NCBI GenBank assembly: GCA_028287135.1
Contig: JAQBQE010000051.1
Coordinates: forward strand, 152,126 to 216,125
Origin: Myxococcales bacterium
Lineage (GTDB): Bacteria; Myxococcota_A; Polyangia; Haliangiales; Haliangiaceae
DNA: 64,000 bases
Direction of reading: 5' to 3'
A program made the translations under genes and the position numbers. The notes under the pieces are model-generated. The model worked only from the letters and a program-made list of their open reading frames with translations, searched no databases and was not told the origin of the DNA. This document shows, one piece after another, positions 25,244 through 35,856 of the stretch. Numbering within the stretch: the stretch's first letter is position 1; every line of letters begins with the position of its first letter.

Positions 25244-25753
25244 TCAAGCCTTCTGGAACGGCAGCTCGGTGATGTAGTCCTGCTTGCCGAGGTCGACGCC
25301 GTTGTGGCGCAGGATCGAGTAGGCCGTCGTCAGGTGGAAGTGGAAGTTTGGCAGTGCGAGGTGGTCGAGGTAATCGCCGCCACGCATCGGCGCGGGCAGC
25401 CACGACGGCTTGCACGCGCGCTCCTCGGCACCGTTGAAGTCCTCGCGCGTGAACGTGGCGAGGTGGTCGACCATCGTCTTGATGCGCGCGCGAGCCTCGG
25501 CAACCGTCTTCTCGGTATCCGGGTGCGACGGCGCCGGCTTGCCGCTCAGGTACGCGACGGCGTACTTCGCCTGATCGCACGCGGCCTGGATCTGGCGAAC
25601 GAGCGGGTGCTGGTCGGGCGCAAGGCGCGCCTGGAGCAGCGTCTCGACGTCGAACTTCTTGGACTCGGCGAACGCCGTGGCCTTGTCGAGCCACTGGTTC
25701 ACGGCCTTGAGGTGCTTCGAGAAGATCGGGACGGTCGCGTCGTAGAGGTTCAT
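25244..25753 (-). CDS. DUF1993 family protein
   Basis: A 169-residue cytoplasmic protein matching DUF1993: N-terminal LYDATVPIFSKHLKAVNQWLDKA, a central RLAPDQHPLVRQIQAACDQAKY, and a C-terminal LPNFHFHLTTAYSILRHNGVDLGK. The fold is expected to be a DinB-like four-helix bundle; the conserved His residues (FHFH, RHNG) could bind a metal. No activity is established for the family. It converges with the MoxR gene, 16 bp apart, and lies between the MoxR and vWA genes on the opposite strand. Confidence 0.88.
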   Translation of the reverse strand: MNLYDATVPIFSKHLKAVNQWLDKATAFAESKKFDVETLLQARLAPDQHPLVRQIQAACDQAKYAVAYLSGKPAPSHPDTEKTVAEARARIKTMVDHLATFTREDFNGAEERACKPSWLPAPMRGGDYLDHLALPNFHFHLTTAYSILRHNGVDLGKQDYITELPFQKA

Positions 25754-25768
25754 GGACGCGAGACTAGC

Positions 25769-26584
25769 TCAGCGCCGCGCCAGGGTGACGACCACAGGAC
25801 GATGATCCGACGTGCCAGCATCGAGCACGCGGGCGTCGCTGGCGGTCAGGTGGCTGTCGATCATGACGTGATCGATGTCGATCGAGAGCAGCGACTTCTT
25901 GCGACCGTCCATCACGGTCTCGTAGTGCCAGCTCGTCGGACCCGTCGTGGTCACGCGCGTCATCCCGTGCTTCGCCAGGTACTGGATCGCCTTGCCGTCG
26001 GGCGGATCGTTGAAGTCGCCGGCGACGATCGTCGGGAGGTCGTACTGGATCTTTTGCCAGTACGCCTCGATCTCGCGGCGCCGGATCGGCGGCGTGGTCT
26101 GCCAGCCGCGGACCCACGATCCACCGTCGAGGTTCGGGCGCAGATGGACGTTGAGGACCTGCAGCATTCCGAGGGGGCTCTCGATCAGGAGACGTGACGC
26201 CGGGAACCATCCACCACGCGGCGGGTTCCACACGTCCTCGGATTTGATCGGGTGCTTCGACAGCACGCCAAGCCCGCCCGCCGCGCGCGCGGTGACCTGA
26301 TACGACTGGTGCGGGAACTGCTCCTTGAACCGCGCGTGGAGCGCATGCCGCCACTCGGCGGTGACCTCCTGGAGCAGCACGATGTCGGCGTCCCCGGCCT
26401 GGATCGCGTCGAGCGTCGATGCGTGATCCGGGTTTCCGTAGTTGAGGTTGTAGGTCATCAACCGCACGGCCTTCACCGCAAGGTGAGCTCGGGACGGAGA
26501 TGCGACGAGGGCCACCAGTACCACCGCGAGCAGAGGGAGCAATCGCACCGCGAACAACATGACCGAAATTCGCGATCGCGCCAT
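25769..26584 (-). CDS. secreted endonuclease/exonuclease/phosphatase-family protein
   Basis: A 271-residue protein with an N-terminal signal peptide (FAVRLLPLLAVVLVALVASP) and a DNase-I-like fold. Active-site blocks: MTYNLNYGN (Asn), VLLQEVT (metal-binding Glu), LNVHLRPN, IVAGDFNDPP (Asp and Asn), and the C-terminal GTSDHRPV (Asp-His). The family includes nucleases and phosphodiesterases; an exported member may act on extracellular DNA or phospholipid head groups. I chose the ATG at 26584; a later ATG before LFAVRLL would also leave a full signal. It is divergent from the vWA gene with 54 bp between starts. Confidence 0.87.
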   Translation of the reverse strand: MARSRISVMLFAVRLLPLLAVVLVALVASPSRAHLAVKAVRLMTYNLNYGNPDHASTLDAIQAGDADIVLLQEVTAEWRHALHARFKEQFPHQSYQVTARAAGGLGVLSKHPIKSEDVWNPPRGGWFPASRLLIESPLGMLQVLNVHLRPNLDGGSWVRGWQTTPPIRRREIEAYWQKIQYDLPTIVAGDFNDPPDGKAIQYLAKHGMTRVTTTGPTSWHYETVMDGRKKSLLSIDIDHVMIDSHLTASDARVLDAGTSDHRPVVVTLARR

Positions 26585-26638
26585 GTGTGCACGGAGAGAC
26601 ACGAGAACCTCTGAGCCGTTGCGTGCTAGCCTTCGCCC

Positions 26639-28162
26639 GTGCCGATTCCGGTCGAACGTCGACGGAGCTTCCTCGCCCGCCAGGCCGCGACGATGGCGCT
26701 GTCCCACGTCCAGGTCGACACGCCGATGGCGCTCGTCCGCGCCTCGGCATGGAGTAACTCGCTCGCCCGCATGGGCGTGCACCTGCCGCTGTTCGTCGTT
26801 CACGACATCGGGGTGATGCTGTCGATGACGCGCGGGGCCGGCGGCTACGTGATCCGGGCTCGCGAGGCACAGCTCGCGCGGATCCAGATGGCCCCGACCG
26901 CCAAGCCGCAGCTCGACAAGTATCGCCGGCTGCTCGAGAACATCGCGGCGTCCGAGGTCACCGAACGGCTCGCGGGCCTGCGCCTGCGAGACGAGATGGT
27001 CGCCGTGCTGCTCTCGAGGATCCTCGGTGATACCTACAATCGCTGGCGCGACCGCAGCAAGAGCTCGGGGGCCGAGCCGTTGCCGCTCGACCTCGGGATC
27101 CTCGGCGAGATCGACTACGCCGATCACTTCCGCGACTTCGATCCGCGCAGCCTGTGGGGCTTCATCGAGCACCTCGAGGCGCAGTCGATGCACATCTACA
27201 CCCAGGTCGAGCTGATCGATCTCGATACGGTGCGGCTGCTCGGCCTGTTCAAGGAAGACAGCGCCTCGGGCTCCGAGGCGCTCGGCGGGGCGATCGACCT
27301 CGTCGATCTGTTCGCGGCGCTCGGATCCCCTGAGGCCAACGACGTCGCGAACTTCTCGCTCGATCTGTTGCCGAGCGTGCTCGAGACCCGCCGCTCGACC
27401 GGCGCCCAGACGTTCGCTGTCGACGGTTATGCGTCCATCGAGCGCAAGGGCAACATCGATTCACTCGTGCTGTCCGAGCTCGCCTACGATCGCGAGATCT
27501 TCGAGCAGAAGGTGGTCGATGCCGAGCTGCTGTACTACGGCCGCGAGAAGCAGCGCGAGGACGAGCGTCGCCTGCAGTACATCCTGATCGACTGCTCGGC
27601 CTCGATGCGCGGGCAGCGCCAGGTGTTCGCGCGCGGCCTCGCGCTCGCGCTGATCAAGAAGCTGACCCTCGAAGGCGACGAGATCTGGGTCCGGTTCTTC
27701 GATTCGCGCCTGCACGAGACGATCAAGATCGGGCGCTCCGGCCAGGTACCGGTGCCGTATCTCCTGAGCTTTCGCTCCGAGCGCGGCCGCAACTACGGCA
27801 AGGTGTTCCGGCAGCTGCTGGTCGAGGTCACGCGCCTGCGGCGCGAGCAGAAGCGTCGCGTCGTGCTCTACACGATCACGCACGGGCAGTGTCACATCGA
27901 GCCCGAGCTGATCACCGCGCTCAAGCAGCAGGCGTTCATGTACGGCGTCGTCGTGTTGCCGTCGAGCGATCAGCTACCGGAGTTCGTGCCGCTGCTCGAC
28001 CGCCAGCAGATCGTGTCGGGCGACGTGCTGACCAACCGGGCCGAGCGCCAGCGTCGCGCTCTCGACATCGTTGGTGACGCGACCAAGACGCGGAAGGCGC
28101 AGTCTGCGGAACCGCCGCCGACGGACTCAGCGGTCAGCCGGCGGATGAACGTGGTGCGCTGA
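26639..28162 (+). CDS. von Willebrand factor A domain protein, MoxR partner
   Basis: A 507-residue cytoplasmic protein starting at GTG 26639. The N-terminal ~300 residues are helical and unlike named domains. The vWA domain begins near 312 with an intact MIDAS DCSAS (318-322), followed by GQRQVFARGLALALIKK and DEIWVRFFDSRLHET. The C-terminal tail is Ala/Pro-rich. Proteins of this shape (long helical N-part, C-terminal vWA) are standard partners of MoxR ATPases. Its stop overlaps the start of the TPR/HEAT gene (ATGA-type, 1 bp), so those two are coupled. Function with the MoxR protein at 23998 is inference from family and strand. Confidence 0.9.
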   Translation: MPIPVERRRSFLARQAATMALSHVQVDTPMALVRASAWSNSLARMGVHLPLFVVHDIGVMLSMTRGAGGYVIRAREAQLARIQMAPTAKPQLDKYRRLLENIAASEVTERLAGLRLRDEMVAVLLSRILGDTYNRWRDRSKSSGAEPLPLDLGILGEIDYADHFRDFDPRSLWGFIEHLEAQSMHIYTQVELIDLDTVRLLGLFKEDSASGSEALGGAIDLVDLFAALGSPEANDVANFSLDLLPSVLETRRSTGAQTFAVDGYASIERKGNIDSLVLSELAYDREIFEQKVVDAELLYYGREKQREDERRLQYILIDCSASMRGQRQVFARGLALALIKKLTLEGDEIWVRFFDSRLHETIKIGRSGQVPVPYLLSFRSERGRNYGKVFRQLLVEVTRLRREQKRRVVLYTITHGQCHIEPELITALKQQAFMYGVVVLPSSDQLPEFVPLLDRQQIVSGDVLTNRAERQRRALDIVGDATKTRKAQSAEPPPTDSAVSRRMNVVR

Positions 28163-29973
28163 TGGCGCGCAAGCAATTCAACTCGATCGAATCGACCGCC
28201 GATCAGGCCGAGGCGCTGGTCCAGCAGGGCAGGTGGGCAGAGGCCGAGCGCAACTACCGCGAGCTGATCGGGCAGACCCACGTCATCAACTACGAGTACG
28301 ACGACTGGTTGCGCCGGCTCGGCGAGATCTATCGCCACCTCAATCGCGGCCGCGAGGCCTCGTTCGTCTATCTCTATCTTCACTACTTCGACATGGCGCG
28401 TGGCCAGCTCGCCGGCGAGGAGCACATCGGTCTGCGCGCGCGGCTCGCCGAGATCGAGAAGAAGTGGACCGAGGCGGCGGGGCTGTACCAGCAGGCAAAG
28501 CTCCCGGTGCACGCCGCGGTCGCGTTCGAGCGCGCCAAGCAGTACACCGACGCCAGTGCCGCATGGAAGGCGCTCGTCCAGACCGCGGGGCTTGGCCATC
28601 GGCCGTACGAGGCGGCGCTGGTCCACTTCAACTACGGGCTCGCCGCGGTCCGGCTCGACGCCAACTCCGCCGAGGCGCGACGCGCGCTGATCGAGAGCCA
28701 GCGCAAGCTCGAGCAGGTCGCGGATGACTTCGAGCAGGTCGGGGAGCTCGAGCGCGCGTTCGATTGCTTCCAGATCTTGCTCAAGCTCGGCAAGGAGAGC
28801 TCGCAGTTCGAGAACCTGGCCGAGGGCTACGTCAACTGCATCCGCGTGCTGCGCGACGACAACCTGAAGTTCTACGTCCTCCAGTACTACGAGGATTTCA
28901 TCAAGCTCGCGCTCGAGCGTGGCGAGCTGCATGCCGCGGCGACGCTCTATCAGGAAGCTGCGGCGTTCGCAGCGCGCGCAGGTCTGCCGTACGACCGCCA
29001 CTACCAGCACAAGAGCGCGCTGACCTGGATGCGGTGCGCCGACAAGTTCGTCGAGACCGGCGTGCCGGTGCAGATGACCGAGAACGCGCTGCTCGCCGCC
29101 GCGTCGCAGCATTCGGCGGTCGGAGACTATCCGGCGGTTCGCGAGTGCTTCGAGAAGCTCGCGGGACTCGAGCTGCCGGATCGCGCGAAGAAGCGGTTCT
29201 CGACCATCGCTCAGCGCTATCGCGGGCTCGCGGCTCCGCCGGTGGAACTGCCAGGGCTACCCGACTACCTCAAGCAGCAGCACGCGTACGCCGATATCTG
29301 GTTTGTCGATCTTCTCGAGTGGGAGATGGACGGCGATCCGTACGCGGTCGCCGCCTCGATCGTCGGTGACCTGCGCTATCCGAACGGCATCCGCCGTCGC
29401 GCGCTCGTGGTGCTCCTGACGCTCGCCGATGCCCAGAGCCGCAAGCAGGATGGCGAGACCGAGACCCTGGTCCATGTCGCCGAGCTGCTCGGCGAGCTGC
29501 AGTCCTATGCGGCGCTATCACCGCTCGAGAAGCTGTTCGGCTCGACGGACCCGGTGATCCGGCGGGCGGCGGTCCGAGCGCTCCGGTTCCTCTACTTCAA
29601 GCGGTCCTTCGTGATCGTGCGCAAGGCGCTCGCCGATCCGGATGCGCAGGTCCGCGAGGCCGCGCTCGTCGCGATCGGCGGTCTCCACTTCCCGCACGCG
29701 TTCAATCCCCTGGCGCGGATCTACCGCGAGAGCAACGATCCGCGGGTCCGCACGTCCGCGCTGCAGTCGATCGGGAAGATCCAGACCGTCGAGGCCGGTG
29801 AGTTCCTCGTCATGGTCCTGCGTCAGGAGACCGGGGGGCTGCGTGATGCAGCTCATCAATCGCTCGCGCAGATGGACAACGCCGACGTGCTGCCGATCCT
29901 TCGCCAGCACCACGAGATCGAGACCAATCCGCAGGTTCGCGAGACGCTCGGCGAGCTGCTGCGCCGACACTGA
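28162..29973 (+). CDS. TPR and HEAT repeat protein
   Basis: A 603-residue all-helical scaffold protein with no signal or membrane helix. The N-terminal ~350 residues contain TPR-like helix pairs (ALVQQGRWAEAERNYRELIG, AAATLYQEAAAFAARAGL, YPAVRECFEKLAGLEL). The C-terminal ~150 residues are HEAT/PBS-lyase-type repeats (LFGSTDPVIRRAAVRALRFL, ADPDAQVREAALVAIGGL, SNDPRVRTSALQSIGKI). It is translated immediately after the vWA protein. It probably supplies the protein-binding platform of the MoxR-vWA group; partners are unknown. Confidence 0.9.
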   Translation: MARKQFNSIESTADQAEALVQQGRWAEAERNYRELIGQTHVINYEYDDWLRRLGEIYRHLNRGREASFVYLYLHYFDMARGQLAGEEHIGLRARLAEIEKKWTEAAGLYQQAKLPVHAAVAFERAKQYTDASAAWKALVQTAGLGHRPYEAALVHFNYGLAAVRLDANSAEARRALIESQRKLEQVADDFEQVGELERAFDCFQILLKLGKESSQFENLAEGYVNCIRVLRDDNLKFYVLQYYEDFIKLALERGELHAAATLYQEAAAFAARAGLPYDRHYQHKSALTWMRCADKFVETGVPVQMTENALLAAASQHSAVGDYPAVRECFEKLAGLELPDRAKKRFSTIAQRYRGLAAPPVELPGLPDYLKQQHAYADIWFVDLLEWEMDGDPYAVAASIVGDLRYPNGIRRRALVVLLTLADAQSRKQDGETETLVHVAELLGELQSYAALSPLEKLFGSTDPVIRRAAVRALRFLYFKRSFVIVRKALADPDAQVREAALVAIGGLHFPHAFNPLARIYRESNDPRVRTSALQSIGKIQTVEAGEFLVMVLRQETGGLRDAAHQSLAQMDNADVLPILRQHHEIETNPQVRETLGELLRRH

Positions 29974-29989
29974 CCCACGTCGCGATCGC

Positions 29990-30002
29990 CCGAAAATTTC
30001 GG
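29990..30002. promoter_or_regulatory. 13-base palindrome upstream of a membrane-protein gene
   Basis: CCGAAAATTTCGG is a perfect palindrome around a central A, lying between the TPR/HEAT gene stop and the start of the membrane protein at 30045. It is AT-rich against the background. It could be an operator; no known regulator consensus is claimed. Confidence 0.25.
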
Positions 30003-30044
30003 ACGATACGCCGAGCGCCATTTACGGCAGAATCGTTGCCGATC

Positions 30045-30659
30045 ATGGGTGAATTCTCGGGCTCCGCCGTGGGTGCGGTCGAGCCACCACACGCTCGCGT
30101 GCTGCCGATCGCCGGCACACGTCGTCATCGACCACTCACCGGAACCGCCGGGATCTTGCTGTTCGTCTGCATGTTCATGCCGGCGATGCGCGGCTGCGGC
30201 GACTCGGCGGTGGTGCCCCTCGACGTTCCTCCGTTCTTGCCGCCGTATCTCTATGGCCTCGTGTTCGCGTTCGTCGCGATGACGCGGTCGCAGAAGGGCG
30301 TGATGGCCGGCATCGTCGCTCTGCGGCTGCTCGCGACCGTCGTTGCGTTCGCGGGCTTCATCGTGTTCCTGATCGCACCCTCGGTCGGGATCGTCGAGCT
30401 CTCCGTCGGCATCGTGTTGCTCGCGACGGTCGGCTCGCGTGGATTCACGGAGCATCGGCTGGCGTTGACCGCGCTGATCATGGGCGCGGTGTGTACGCTG
30501 TGGTTCGGCCTGTGGAGCGTGACGGCCGACGCCTTGCTCGGCGTGCACCTCTCGCTCGCGAGCTCGATCGGCCTGTTCCTCGGTGGAGGGTTCTGGCTCG
30601 TCGAGCTTCTGATCCACCCCCCGGCGCGCATGCCGATCGCGGTCGCCCGTCGCCATTAG
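30045..30659 (+). CDS. multi-pass membrane protein
   Basis: A 204-residue integral membrane protein from the ATG at 30045; the track uses TTG 30036. About five or six hydrophobic helices are visible (GILLFVCMFMP, YLYGLVFAFVAM, LRLLATVVAFAGFIVFLI, VGIVLLATV, LIMGAVCTLWFGLW, SIGLFLGGGFWLVELL). The N-terminal ~30 residues are polar. No transporter or enzyme motif is seen. It follows the TPR/HEAT gene and precedes a lipoprotein gene on the same strand. Function unknown. Confidence 0.72.
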   Translation: MGEFSGSAVGAVEPPHARVLPIAGTRRHRPLTGTAGILLFVCMFMPAMRGCGDSAVVPLDVPPFLPPYLYGLVFAFVAMTRSQKGVMAGIVALRLLATVVAFAGFIVFLIAPSVGIVELSVGIVLLATVGSRGFTEHRLALTALIMGAVCTLWFGLWSVTADALLGVHLSLASSIGLFLGGGFWLVELLIHPPARMPIAVARRH

Positions 30660-30686
30660 CCGGCGAGGGCGCGATATGCTCGCGCC

Positions 30687-31601
30687 ATGAGGGCATCGCT
30701 GTTCGTCCTGCTGTTCGCAGTGGGCTGTGACTCCAAGGCCGTGGCATCGGACCCACCGAGCATGGCGCCGCGGCCCGAGGAGAAATCGAAGGAGTACGAG
30801 AGCTGCGGTGCCAGCATGCACTGCGCCGGCGATCTCCGCTGCTTCGCGAACACGTGCCGGCGCTCGGCGCGGTCGACGGTCGGCGACTACTTCGCCGCCG
30901 TCGGTGCTGCCGCGCGGACCCGGGGTGACCTCGAGACCTCGATCGCCGCCTACGCGTCGGCGCTGGGCCACTACGATTCCGAGAAGATCGTGCTGCCGCC
31001 AGATGTCGACTGTGCGTACGGCGGCGCACTGGCCGCTGCCAAGACCAACCGGGACCACGCCGAGCTCGGTGCTCGCGTGCTCCACCGCTGCATCCTCGCA
31101 GTCCCAGTCGGCAGCTGGCTGCGCGACAAGGCGCTCGCCGAGCTCGCGACGCTGTCCGACAGCGGTCTCGACCCGCTGCTGGTCGGCGCGCAGAAGACGG
31201 GCGACCTCTACCTGACGAAGGGGCCCGCGCAACCTGCGACCGACAAGCTGACGGTCAGCGTGACCGCCGATCCGCAGCCGGCGAAGTCCTTCCCGCTGAT
31301 CACCACGAAGCTGGCCGAGCCTGACTTCCGCAATGCCCTCGTCACCTGCTGGGACCAGCACCAGGCGGCGACCAAGAAGACGGTCCTCAGCTCGGTCATC
31401 GCGTTCAAGTCGTCGTACATCGCGCCGGAGTACGAGGACGAGCCCGGTCGCTACGTGCTGAAGTTCGACCCGCCGATCGCCCTGGCGCCCGGCCCCGAAT
31501 CGACCGCAGACGCCTGCGTGCGCCAGATCGTGTCCCCGGCGATCGAGAGCCTGAAGCTCCGCGAGGGCTTCACCACGAAGCTCACGATCACGGTCAAGTA
31601 G
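30687..31601 (+). CDS. hypothetical lipoprotein
   Basis: A 304-residue predicted lipoprotein: LLFAVGC lipobox, a polar linker (PSMAPRPEEKSKEYE), then a short Cys-rich segment ESCGASMHCAGDLRCFANTC like the small disulfide motifs found in other myxobacterial surface proteins. A helical middle (about 65-165) and a beta-rich C-terminal domain follow, ending KLTITVK. The C-terminal part (FRNALVTCWDQHQA, LKFDPPIALAPG) resembles the AgmX/PglI C-terminal type found in gliding-related proteins, but I hold this weakly. It stands between a membrane protein gene and rlmN. Confidence 0.72.
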   Translation: MRASLFVLLFAVGCDSKAVASDPPSMAPRPEEKSKEYESCGASMHCAGDLRCFANTCRRSARSTVGDYFAAVGAAARTRGDLETSIAAYASALGHYDSEKIVLPPDVDCAYGGALAAAKTNRDHAELGARVLHRCILAVPVGSWLRDKALAELATLSDSGLDPLLVGAQKTGDLYLTKGPAQPATDKLTVSVTADPQPAKSFPLITTKLAEPDFRNALVTCWDQHQAATKKTVLSSVIAFKSSYIAPEYEDEPGRYVLKFDPPIALAPGPESTADACVRQIVSPAIESLKLREGFTTKLTITVK

Positions 31602-31658
31602 CCTCTACGAACTAACCTTTCGGCGTTTGAGCCCGATCGTGGTAGCTACGGCTTGCCC

Positions 31659-32762
<1,104 letters not shown>

Positions 32763-32777
32763 AATACACTCGCGGCG

Positions 32778-34766
32778 GTGACGACGGCCGCCATGCACCC
32801 AGCTGACGAGGCACCACCTCGCCGCTTCCTGCTCCGCCCCGCGGGCGCGCTGACGCAGGTCTCGTCGGCGAGCGCGCTGCTGCTCGGGACGATCGCCCTC
32901 GTGCTCGTGCAGCAAGGCAAGACGGGCGGCACCGCACTCGTGATCGCGTGGGCGATCGGCGCGATGGCGGGTCTCGTGTTCGGCGGCCTGATGGCGCGCG
33001 GTGGCCTGGTCAGCGTGCTTGCAGGCGCGGCGGTGGTCGCCGGGTTCGGCATCGTGCTGCTGGTGATGAGCTATCCGCAGCTCCGCTCGATCCTGAGCCT
33101 GCTGCCCGAGTCCGACGTCGAGATGATCGCGGATGTCCTCGTCGGTCTCGCGGTCGTGATGCTGTGCACCGCGGCGCTGTGCGTCGCGTCGATCCCGCAG
33201 GCGCTGCGCTACGGGCGCGCCGTGCGCGAGGCGGAGCATGCCGCCGCTTCCGGTGGCATCGATGCAGCGAGCAGTGCGTCGTTCGCGCAGGCGATGCAGG
33301 TGTCCTCGCAGACGCTCCATCCCGACTCGCCGCTGATGCATGTCCCCTCGCTGCGCCCGGCGTCGGTCGGATCGTTCGGCGGTCCGGTGCAAGCGATGCC
33401 ACCTGCCGCGCCGTACGGCGGTGGTGGACCCGCGATGCCGCCACCCTATGGAGCCAACGCGGTCGGTCCCGTAATGCCTGCGCAACCGTGGGCCGGTCCG
33501 GGGATGCAGGTCGGTCCCGGCGGGCAGTTCGTTCCATCGTACGTCGATCCGGCGACGCCGCAGATTCCGACGGCGGCCTCGACCGCGCGCGGCTGGACCC
33601 CGTCCCCGGCGCGCGTCACCACGACGCTGGTCCTCCGTCCCAAGGCCGAGGAGACGCGGTCACGCCGGCGGATCTACCTCGCGCTCGGAGGCCTTGCGAT
33701 CGGCCTCGGTGCGGGCGTCGGCGTGATGGTGTCGTCGGCGAACGAGACCCGAGCGAGCGACAACGTCGCAAGCGCGTCGAGCGGTTCGGATGGAACCAGC
33801 GTGGAGCCTCCGGCTGGCAGCGATGCGCGCGGCTCCGCCACGACCGCGAGCGGCACCGCCGCCGTGGCCACAGGCAGCGCTACGCTCGACGAGGGCAGCG
33901 GCGCAACGCCGACCACCCCGGTCGCCACCCCCAACGTTCCCGTGCGGACCTTCCTCGCCGAGCAACGCGGTGCGATCGCAAAGGCCGACGCACGCGGGCT
34001 CGCGGACCACGTCGCGCCGACCGCGGTGGCCTTCGGCATCGATGCCGACGACATCGCCGAGGGGCGCGTCGCGATCCAGGCGATGTTCGCAAAGAACCTC
34101 GGTGACGCACCACCCGACGGATTCACGGTCGCCTCGAAGTTCGTCGCGATCGGCGAGGAGAAGAACCACGCGTGGATCGCCGAGGAGCTCGAGCTGTCGG
34201 GCCCCGGTGTCGAAACCCGGCGGATCGCGATCACGCAGCTGGCGGCGTTTCTCGACGGAACGTGGACGACGGTTGCGATGCACTGGGGCGTGCCTGTACC
34301 CGACGACACCGCCGTCCGCCGCGCGATCCTCGGCACGCTGCCGACCCCGCGGGTGGTTCCGGTCCGCGCCGATGGGGGAGGGGACCTCGACCCGGCGGTG
34401 CGCGCAGCCTTTGCATCGCGGACCGCGTTCGCCGATGCGCGCAGCGAGCGCACCGACGCGTTCAACTTCGGCAGTGGGCCGGGCGAGCGCTCGACCGGCG
34501 GCGCAGCGATCAAGCGGCTGTTCGGTCGCCTGCGCTCCGAGCTCCGGCTCGTCGGTGGAGCGCGTGTGGTCGCCGGTGCTGCGTGGGATCCGGCGCAGCA
34601 GGCAGGCTCGTGGATCGGGTTTGCCGCGCTCAACGCCGATTACACGGCGAAGAGCCGCGCGGCGACCGACGTCACGCAGACGTTTCGCGTCCTCGCGATC
34701 CTGATCCGCGAAGGTGACGCCTGGAAGATCGTCCAGACCCAGTTCTCGAACGCCGGCCCGCTGTAA
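32778..34766 (+). CDS. membrane protein with two NTF2-like extracytoplasmic domains
   Basis: A 662-residue protein starting at GTG 32778. Four membrane helices lie between residues 28 and 142. A Pro/Gly/Met-rich disordered stretch (about 190-290, e.g. PYGGGGPAMPPPYG) follows, then a fifth helix about 300-320 and a Ser/Thr/Gly linker. Two copies of a SnoaL/NTF2-like domain end the protein (about 385-520 and 535-660), recognisable from FLAEQRGAIAKADARGL, LAAFLDGTWTTVAMHWG and, in the second, VLAILIREGDAWKIVQTQFS. Such domains often bind small ligands; catalysis is not evident. It begins 15 bp after rlmN and precedes another membrane protein by 10 bp. Confidence 0.8.
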   Translation: MTTAAMHPADEAPPRRFLLRPAGALTQVSSASALLLGTIALVLVQQGKTGGTALVIAWAIGAMAGLVFGGLMARGGLVSVLAGAAVVAGFGIVLLVMSYPQLRSILSLLPESDVEMIADVLVGLAVVMLCTAALCVASIPQALRYGRAVREAEHAAASGGIDAASSASFAQAMQVSSQTLHPDSPLMHVPSLRPASVGSFGGPVQAMPPAAPYGGGGPAMPPPYGANAVGPVMPAQPWAGPGMQVGPGGQFVPSYVDPATPQIPTAASTARGWTPSPARVTTTLVLRPKAEETRSRRRIYLALGGLAIGLGAGVGVMVSSANETRASDNVASASSGSDGTSVEPPAGSDARGSATTASGTAAVATGSATLDEGSGATPTTPVATPNVPVRTFLAEQRGAIAKADARGLADHVAPTAVAFGIDADDIAEGRVAIQAMFAKNLGDAPPDGFTVASKFVAIGEEKNHAWIAEELELSGPGVETRRIAITQLAAFLDGTWTTVAMHWGVPVPDDTAVRRAILGTLPTPRVVPVRADGGGDLDPAVRAAFASRTAFADARSERTDAFNFGSGPGERSTGGAAIKRLFGRLRSELRLVGGARVVAGAAWDPAQQAGSWIGFAALNADYTAKSRAATDVTQTFRVLAILIREGDAWKIVQTQFSNAGPL

Positions 34767-34776
34767 CATCGAGACG

Positions 34777-35373
34777 ATGGAGCCCTCCGAGCCGCGGCCG
34801 CCGGTCCCGCCCCCCGACGTCGACCCGGTGACATTACGGCGGTGTCCGCCAAGCCGAGCCTGGTATGCGCTCACCGCGATTCCGTTGTTGATCGCAGCCT
34901 TCGTGTGCGCACGGGCCATCATCGAGATGGTCGATCGCATGACGTCGATGCAGCGCTTCGTGGTGCCGGGAATGGTCGAGCTCGAGCTCGACCGGGGCGA
35001 GCAAGTCGTGTTCGGCGAGTCCCGGAGCGTGGTCAACGGTGTTGGCTACAACAACGCGTCGTTCGAGGTGCGCTGCTCCGTCGAGGACGCCGCGACGGCG
35101 AAACCGCTGGCGCTGAAAGCACCGACGGGGCACACGTCGTACTCGCTGGGCGGCTACCAGGGCGAGTCCCTGTGGGAGGTTGACGTCCCGCAGGCCGGGC
35201 GCTATCGCATGACCTGCGAGGGCCCCGACACGAAGGCCGTCCTCGCCGTCGGGCGCGGCTTCGGGCTCGGAACCGCGGTGCTGCAGATGGTGCTGGCTGG
35301 GCTCCTGGCCATGCCCCTCACCGCGTTGATCGGCTGGCGCATCAGTCGCGCGCGCTCGCGCGCGAACAGCTAG
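34777..35373 (+). CDS. two-helix membrane protein with extracytoplasmic beta domain
   Basis: A 198-residue protein from the ATG at 34777; the track start lies in the previous gene. A Pro-rich N-terminal tail (about 1-22) precedes the first helix (about 28-50), and the second helix is about 165-190. The 110-residue domain between them is beta-rich ([48 protein letters not shown]) and probably lies outside the cytoplasm. No family recognised. It overlaps the convergent ndk gene by 4 bp at the stops. Confidence 0.7.
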   Translation: MEPSEPRPPVPPPDVDPVTLRRCPPSRAWYALTAIPLLIAAFVCARAIIEMVDRMTSMQRFVVPGMVELELDRGEQVVFGESRSVVNGVGYNNASFEVRCSVEDAATAKPLALKAPTGHTSYSLGGYQGESLWEVDVPQAGRYRMTCEGPDTKAVLAVGRGFGLGTAVLQMVLAGLLAMPLTALIGWRISRARSRANS

Positions 35374-35804
35374 CTACGAGCGAGCGACGCGAGCTCGGCC
35401 GTCGAGAAGAAGAACGCGATCTCTTCCTTCGCGGTCTCCGGCGCATCCGAGCCGTGCACGGCGTTGCGCTCGATGTTCGTGGCGAACTCCTTGCGGATCG
35501 TGCCGGCGTCGGCCTTCTCCGGGTTCGTCGCGCCCATCACCTGGCGGTTCTTCGCGACCGCGCCCTCGCCCTCGAGGACCTGGACGACGACCGGACCCTC
35601 GGTCATGAACTTCACGAGGTCGCCGTAGAACGGGCGCTCCTTGTGCACGGCATAGAACGCCTTCGCCTGCGTCTCGGTGAGGCGCACCATCTTGGAGGCG
35701 AGCACGCGGAGGCCAGCGGCCTCGAGCTTGGCAGTGACGCCGCCAATCACGTTGTTCGCGACAGCGTCGGGCTTGATGATCGAAAACGTACGCTCGATGG
35801 CCAT
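35370..35804 (-). CDS. ndk: nucleoside diphosphate kinase
   Basis: Transfers phosphate between nucleoside triphosphates and diphosphates, balancing NTP pools. The 144-residue length is typical. The family signature around the phospho-histidine, [10 protein letters not shown], is intact, and [12 protein letters not shown] at the N-terminus, the Lys in IKPD and the RQVMGATNP block are all as expected. AGGAG lies 7 nt upstream of the ATG. It is the last of two minus-strand genes. Confidence 0.97.
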   Translation of the reverse strand: MAIERTFSIIKPDAVANNVIGGVTAKLEAAGLRVLASKMVRLTETQAKAFYAVHKERPFYGDLVKFMTEGPVVVQVLEGEGAVAKNRQVMGATNPEKADAGTIRKEFATNIERNAVHGSDAPETAKEEIAFFFSTAELASLARS

Positions 35805-35856
35805 GACAGAGACTCCTTGGAAAGTGCGCGGAAACTAGTCGAGGAACCGGGGCACG

